Shown here piece after piece: positions 4,183-8,130 of a DNA stretch of 8,130 nucleotides. Made by a program: the position numbers and the translations under genes. Source of the DNA: Anaerolineales bacterium UBA3905 (GTDB taxonomy: Bacteria > Chloroflexota > Anaerolineae > Caldilineales > Caldilineaceae); NCBI GenBank assembly GCA_002391565.1, contig DGFH01000303.1, positions 1 to 8,130 of the forward strand. Reading direction: 5' to 3'. A model generated the notes under the pieces. The model worked only from the letters and a program-made list of their open reading frames with translations. It did no database searches and was not told where the DNA came from. Positions within the stretch are counted from its first letter, which is position 1. Each line of letters starts with the position of its first letter.

Positions 4183-6864
4183 ATGACCACAGCAAGCATG
4201 TCCTTCGGCGAATGGATTCAGCGCCAGCGCAAGGCGCGCGATCTGACACAGCAGGCGCTGGCAGACAGAATCGCCTGTTCGCTGGCGACTGTGCGCAAGC
4301 TCGAAAGCAATGAACGTCGCCCCTCACGAGAAATTGCAGGTTTGCTGGCTGATGCGTTGGCAATTGCCCCCGAAACACGCCATCTCTTTTTGGACGTGGC
4401 GCGTGGCGTGCGCAGCGTAGACGCATTGCCGCCCCCTGACTCACCGGCGCTGTCGGCGCCGGTGACAGTCACCCCACGCCAGGTGCGCCCACAAGCGTTG
4501 CGACTGCCAACGCCGCTCGCGCCATTGATCGGGCGGGCGCAAGAGTTGGAAGAGTTGACCCACTTGCTTGCCCGCCCCGACTGTCGACTGGTGACCGTGA
4601 ACGGACCTGGCGGCATCGGCAAGACGCGCCTGGCGCTGGCAGTTGCCGCTGCCCAGGACACTGTCTATCATGGCGAAGTCTATTTCGTTTCGCTGGTGGC
4701 AGTGCAGACGCCCACCCTGCTGCCACAAGCGATTGCAGCGGCAATTGGCTTCACCTTCGGCGTCATTGGCGAACCATTGCAGCAGTTATTGGCCTATTTG
4801 CGCGCCCAACGCATGCTGGTATTGCTGGACAACGTGGAACATCTGCTTGTTGCCGATGTCCCTACGGAAAACGCTGTGGAAACGCAACTGTTGCAGATCG
4901 TGGAGCAGGCGCCGGGCGTCAAACTGTTGGTGACTTCACGCACACCGTTGAACATGCCGGGCGAGTGGGCGTTCGAGCTGCATGGCCTTGCCGTGCCGCC
5001 AACGCTGGCGGCAGTCGAAAATGTCGAAGCCTATGATGCCGTCGTCATGTTTGTGGCGTGCGCGCAACGCACCCAACGCACTTTTGCGCTGGCGCCCAAT
5101 CTGCTTCCCGCCGTGGCGCGCATTTGCCGATTGCTGGATGGGGCGCCACTGGGGATTGAGTTGGCGACCGCCTGGGGACATGTGTTGAGCTATGCAGAGA
5201 TCGCCGATGAGATCGAACGCAACATTGACTTTCTCAGCGTCGATCGCCGTGATCTGCCAGAACGGCAGCGCAGCCTGCGCGCCACGTTCGAATATTCATG
5301 GCGGCTGCTCAGCGCCGACGAACAGCGTTCACTGGCGCGATTGGCTGTCTTTGCGGGTGGCTTCACCCGCGACGCTGCGTTGCGCGTCACCGGCGCCAGC
5401 CTGCCGCTGCTATCGGCGCTGGTCACAAAGTCATTGGCGCAACGCAACGAAGCGACACAGGTGGAGGCAAGCGACCAGGACGCAGCGCCGGCGCCACGCT
5501 ATGAGTTGCATGAGCTGGTGCGCCAATTTGCGGCCGCCAAACTCCAGACCGATGCCACGGACGAACGAAACACCCGGCGTGCACATGCGCGCCATTATCT
5601 TGCGCTGTTGCAGCAGTACGGCCCCCTGCTCACCAGCCACCAGCAAAAGCGCGCATTGCAGCAATTGACCGTTGAGTTAGGCAATATCCGTCAGGCGTGG
5701 GAGTGGTCGGTGGTAAACGGAGAAATCGATCTCTTGCGCCAGGTTGCCTGGACCTACTGGTATTTCTTTGAGCTGCGCAATTACTTTCAGGAAGGTGAAC
5801 AGACATTCCGATGGGCGCAGACTCAACTGCAACAACAGCTTACCGACATAGAGAAACCTGCAGTCGCCATCTTGTGGGGACACCTGGTCACGCATCAAGC
5901 CTTCTTCACCTTTCGGCGCGGCCACCCCGACGCGGCGCTACACCTGCTCGATGCTGCATTGCCAATCTTGAGGCGCCACGATGACCCGGCGGCGTTGGCC
6001 GATGCCCTGTGGGCGCAGGGCGCCATTGGTTGGGTGGTCGGCGCCTTTGACCTGGCGGCGACGGCTCTGCGCGCAGCGTTGGCGATCAGCCAGCAAACAC
6101 GGCTGCACTGGCAGCTGGCTGTCAACCACATGTTCCTGGGCATCGTGCTGCATGAGCAAGGCGACTATCTGGCTGCCGAGCACGATCTGGGCATCGGGCT
6201 GCACCTGGCGCGACAGTTGGGCGACCCGCGACCGATCTCCTTTGCCACCAGTTTTCTCAGCCGCACGGCACAGATGCTCGGACAATATGACCGGATGCTA
6301 GACTTATTGCAAGAAGGCGTGCGCCTGGCAACGGAAACCGAGGATCGCTTCGGCGTTGCGATTGCCATGGAACAACTTGCGCAGGGCAATGATGCGTTGG
6401 GACGGCATGAAATGGCGGAGCATTACTACAACCAGACGCTGGCGCTCTACCGCGAGATTGCCGACGCCTGGAGCCTGGGGCGACTCCTCAGCACCCGGGG
6501 GCGCAGCGTGCTGGAGCGGGGCGACGTCAGTATGGCGCTGACATATTTTCAGGAGGCGCTGCAAAGCGCGCTGGCGTCTAATGCAACGCCTAATGGCCTG
6601 GATGCTGCAATCGGCGTCGCAGAGGTCATGGCAGCACAACATCGTTTGGCGCCGGCGTTGGTGCTGGCGCTTGCCGTGCGTCAGCATCCAGCCAGTACGC
6701 GCCTGGCCATCAGCCACGCAGAAGAGCTGGAGGCGCGCCTGGTGTTACAATTGACGCCGGCCGCCATCGAGCTTGCCCGACAGCGCGCCGCCGACTTGAC
6801 CACGCTCGAAGCCATGGCTGCTCTCTTTCACAGCAGTCACTACTCTCTGGAGAACAGTGTATGA
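4183..6864 (+). CDS. XRE-HTH / NB-ARC-like STAND ATPase / TPR regulator
   Basis: Predicted ATP-dependent signal-transducing regulator of 893 residues. The N-terminal XRE helix-turn-helix covers about 8-63, with LTQQALADRIACSLATVRKL and then ESNERRPSREIAGLLADAL. A proline-rich linker (about 80-112) leads to the STAND NTPase: IGR at the domain entry (116-118), Walker A GPGGIGKT (141-148), Walker B MLVLLDN (211-217), LLVTSR (248-253) and GAPLGIEL (320-327). A winged-helix part ends in YELHELVRQFAAAKL (440-454). From about 470 to the end come TPR-like helical hairpins such as LGIVLHEQGDYLAAE. The family holds ATP in a closed state until a ligand or partner opens it. The start is uncertain: ATGs at 4084, 4171, 4183 and 4198 are in frame and none has a clear ribosome site; 4183 gives the usual short lead before SFGEWIQRQRK. 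Its stop overlaps the next start. Ligand and DNA target are unknown. Confidence 0.88.
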   Translation: MTTASMSFGEWIQRQRKARDLTQQALADRIACSLATVRKLESNERRPSREIAGLLADALAIAPETRHLFLDVARGVRSVDALPPPDSPALSAPVTVTPRQVRPQALRLPTPLAPLIGRAQELEELTHLLARPDCRLVTVNGPGGIGKTRLALAVAAAQDTVYHGEVYFVSLVAVQTPTLLPQAIAAAIGFTFGVIGEPLQQLLAYLRAQRMLVLLDNVEHLLVADVPTENAVETQLLQIVEQAPGVKLLVTSRTPLNMPGEWAFELHGLAVPPTLAAVENVEAYDAVVMFVACAQRTQRTFALAPNLLPAVARICRLLDGAPLGIELATAWGHVLSYAEIADEIERNIDFLSVDRRDLPERQRSLRATFEYSWRLLSADEQRSLARLAVFAGGFTRDAALRVTGASLPLLSALVTKSLAQRNEATQVEASDQDAAPAPRYELHELVRQFAAAKLQTDATDERNTRRAHARHYLALLQQYGPLLTSHQQKRALQQLTVELGNIRQAWEWSVVNGEIDLLRQVAWTYWYFFELRNYFQEGEQTFRWAQTQLQQQLTDIEKPAVAILWGHLVTHQAFFTFRRGHPDAALHLLDAALPILRRHDDPAALADALWAQGAIGWVVGAFDLAATALRAALAISQQTRLHWQLAVNHMFLGIVLHEQGDYLAAEHDLGIGLHLARQLGDPRPISFATSFLSRTAQMLGQYDRMLDLLQEGVRLATETEDRFGVAIAMEQLAQGNDALGRHEMAEHYYNQTLALYREIADAWSLGRLLSTRGRSVLERGDVSMALTYFQEALQSALASNATPNGLDAAIGVAEVMAAQHRLAPALVLALAVRQHPASTRLAISHAEELEARLVLQLTPAAIELARQRAADLTTLEAMAALFHSSHYSLENSV
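6849..6852 (+). promoter_or_regulatory. Ribosome binding site of the aldo/keto reductase, inside the regulator's last codons
   Basis: GGAG lies 8 nt before the ATG at 6861, within the closing codons of the STAND regulator. With the ATGA overlap of start and stop (6861-6864), it supports reinitiation or coupled translation and fixes the reductase start. Confidence 0.7.
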
Positions 6865-7832
6865 ACTATCGTCTCTTGGGCGCCACCGGCGTCACCGTGT
6901 CGGCGCTTTGTTTTGGCGCCATGTCCTTTGGCGGCGACGCCGATGAAGCCACGTCGGCGGCGCTCTATGCGCGCTGTCGCGACGCCGGCATCAACTTCTT
7001 CGATTGCGCCAATGTCTACGGACGCGGGCGCGCCGAAACGCTGCTCGGTCAATTCATGGCCGGTCATCGCGACGAACTGGTCATTACCAGCAAGGTCGGC
7101 TTTCGGATGCGCGAGGGATTGAACGGCGAGGGACTGAACCGCCGTCATATTCTGCGCGAGGTGGAAGAAAGTCTGCGTCGCCTGGGCACCGACCGCATCG
7201 ATGTCTATTTCTGTCACCGCTTTGACCCGGCGACGCCGATGGAAGAGACGCTGGCTGCACTCGATACGCTGGTGCAGCAGGGCAAAATCCTGTATCCGGC
7301 GGTGAGCAACTGGGCGGCCTGGCAGATCGCCAAAGCGCTGGGGCTGTCGGCGCTCAACGGTTGGGCGCGCTTTGCGGTCATGCAGCCGATGTACAATCTC
7401 ACCAAGCGGCAGGCCGAGGTCGAGCTGCTACCGCTGGCTGCCGCCGAAGGGCTGGGCGTGATTCCCTATAGCCCGCTGGGTGGTGGGTTGCTCACCGGCA
7501 AGTACGGCGTCGGGCAGCGCCCCACAAGCGGGCGACTGGTCGAAAATGCGATGTACCAGAAACGCTACGGCGACGAGCTGCACTACGTCGTGGCTGAACG
7601 CTTCACCGCCTACGCGCGCGCGCATGGCTACCATCCAGCCACGCTGGCGGTGGCGTGGGTCATGAGCCACCCGGCGGTGACTGCGCCGATCATCGGGGCG
7701 CGCAATTTGGAACAACTGGAGGCGTCGCTGGCCGCGGCGGACGTTGCGATGACGCCAACGTGGCGAGCGGAGATTTCTGCATTATCGGTCGAGCCACCCC
7801 CTGCCACCGACCGCAGCGAAGAGAAAGCGTAA
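6861..7832 (+). CDS. Aldo/keto reductase
   Basis: A 323-aa cytoplasmic (alpha/beta)8-barrel oxidoreductase expected to reduce aldehydes or ketones with NADPH. The catalytic tetrad is intact: Asp48 and Tyr53 in FFDCANVYGRGRAE (46-59), Lys78 in ITSKVGF and His119 in YFCHRFDP. Cofactor and barrel signatures follow: VSNW (148-151), PYSPLGGGLLTGKY (202-215), and the C-terminal PIIGARNLEQLEASL (276-290), which normally contacts the nucleotide's 2'-phosphate region. The protein opens with MNYRLLGATGVTVSALCFGAM, the usual family start, and length is normal. It resembles the bacterial aryl-alcohol-dehydrogenase-like or general-stress AKR groups, but the substrate cannot be told. It overlaps the STAND regulator by 4 nt and is followed after 7 nt by a thioesterase, so the three are probably one operon. 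Confidence 0.95.
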   Translation: MNYRLLGATGVTVSALCFGAMSFGGDADEATSAALYARCRDAGINFFDCANVYGRGRAETLLGQFMAGHRDELVITSKVGFRMREGLNGEGLNRRHILREVEESLRRLGTDRIDVYFCHRFDPATPMEETLAALDTLVQQGKILYPAVSNWAAWQIAKALGLSALNGWARFAVMQPMYNLTKRQAEVELLPLAAAEGLGVIPYSPLGGGLLTGKYGVGQRPTSGRLVENAMYQKRYGDELHYVVAERFTAYARAHGYHPATLAVAWVMSHPAVTAPIIGARNLEQLEASLAAADVAMTPTWRAEISALSVEPPPATDRSEEKA

Positions 7833-7839
7833 GCCAGTC

Positions 7840-8130
7840 ATGCTCAAACAACCTAATAGCCACAACTGCTTCGTTTGTGGCGTTAAGAACAACGCTGGCA
7901 TCCACGCACGCTTCTATGAAACCGTCTCTGAGGCGGGCGTTGGTGAAGTGGTTGCGCGTTTCACCGGGCAGCCGCATCATCAGGGCTACCCTGGGCGCAT
8001 GCACGGCGGCGTGATCACGGCCATCCTCGATGAGACCATCGGTCGTGCTGTCAACATCGGTGAAGGGGAAGACCCTTCCACATGGGGCGTCACCGCCGAA
8101 TTGACGGTGCGCTTCCGCAAGCCGGTGCCG
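7840..8130 (+). CDS. PaaI-type hotdog thioesterase, N-terminal part (3' truncated by window edge)
   Basis: The frame is open from the ATG at 7840 to the window end, giving 97 residues of a protein usually about 140-170 long. The N-terminus reads HNCFVCG (8-14) followed by NNAGIHARFYE, a Cys-x-x-Cys opening I recall from a subset of PaaI/YbgC-like hotdog proteins. The hotdog core helix is GRMHGGVITAILDETIGRA (52-70), with HGG and the acidic pair Asp64-Glu65 near the expected catalytic position. TAELTVRFRKPVP (85-97) is the following strand that ends with the conserved basic-proline segment. Family members hydrolyse acyl-CoA thioesters in the cytoplasm. It starts 7 nt after the reductase stop with only a weak purine-rich GAGAAAG upstream, consistent with coupled translation. 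The acyl substrate is unknown. Confidence 0.85.
   Translation, partial: MLKQPNSHNCFVCGVKNNAGIHARFYETVSEAGVGEVVARFTGQPHHQGYPGRMHGGVITAILDETIGRAVNIGEGEDPSTWGVTAELTVRFRKPVP

Noticed and set aside
4183..6864. STAND-type anti-phage defence protein (Avs-like)
   Set aside because: The N-terminus is an XRE DNA-binding domain instead of a nuclease or other effector, and the neighbours are metabolic enzymes, so a transcriptional regulator is the better reading.

Overview
The window is a high-GC bacterial chromosome segment with every recognised gene on the + strand. Proteins are alanine- and glycine-rich. The organism is most likely a member of Chloroflexota (Caldilinea- or Roseiflexus-like). This rests on two things: a large XRE-HTH/STAND-ATPase/TPR regulator of a type common in that phylum, and intergenic repeats built on GCAGAGACGCAGAG, which I recall from such genomes. 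The assignment is inference; no marker gene is present.

Region 1 (1-1548) holds the C-terminal two thirds of a class I fructose-1,6-bisphosphatase, whose 5' end lies outside the window. It is followed 24 nt later by a type II (Fumble/CoaW-type) pantothenate kinase. They look like one transcription unit for central carbon and CoA metabolism. A short GC-rich inverted-repeat zone follows.

Region 2 (1549-3705) starts with an AT-rich regulatory island carrying two palindromic elements that share ATTCG half-sites. It precedes a TetR-family repressor (start at 1729). Eighteen nt after the repressor comes a DHA3-type (MefA-like) major facilitator efflux pump. This is a classic self-regulated efflux cassette; its inducer is unknown.

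Region 3 (3706-4182) is 477 nt without a credible gene. It contains two imperfect long inverted repeats made of GCAGAG-rich arms. The second is enclosed by a perfect 12-bp inverted repeat, giving a nested, MITE/REP-like structure. After it comes a separate, perfect 19-bp-stem palindrome with a 4-nt loop (4044-4085), about 100 nt upstream of the next gene.

Region 4 (4183-8130) is a tightly packed unit. It starts with an 893-aa XRE-HTH + NB-ARC-like STAND ATPase + TPR regulator. Its stop codon overlaps the start of an aldo/keto reductase (ATGA), and a PaaI/hotdog thioesterase follows after 7 nt and runs off the window. The coupling suggests an ATP-dependent signal-sensing regulator made together with two small-molecule enzymes. 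The substrate and the regulated promoter cannot be read from the sequence.

I did not find a clearly unprecedented system. The most worthwhile leads are the two-site ATTCG operator, the nested repeat with its neighbouring perfect palindrome, and the coupled STAND regulator-reductase-thioesterase unit.
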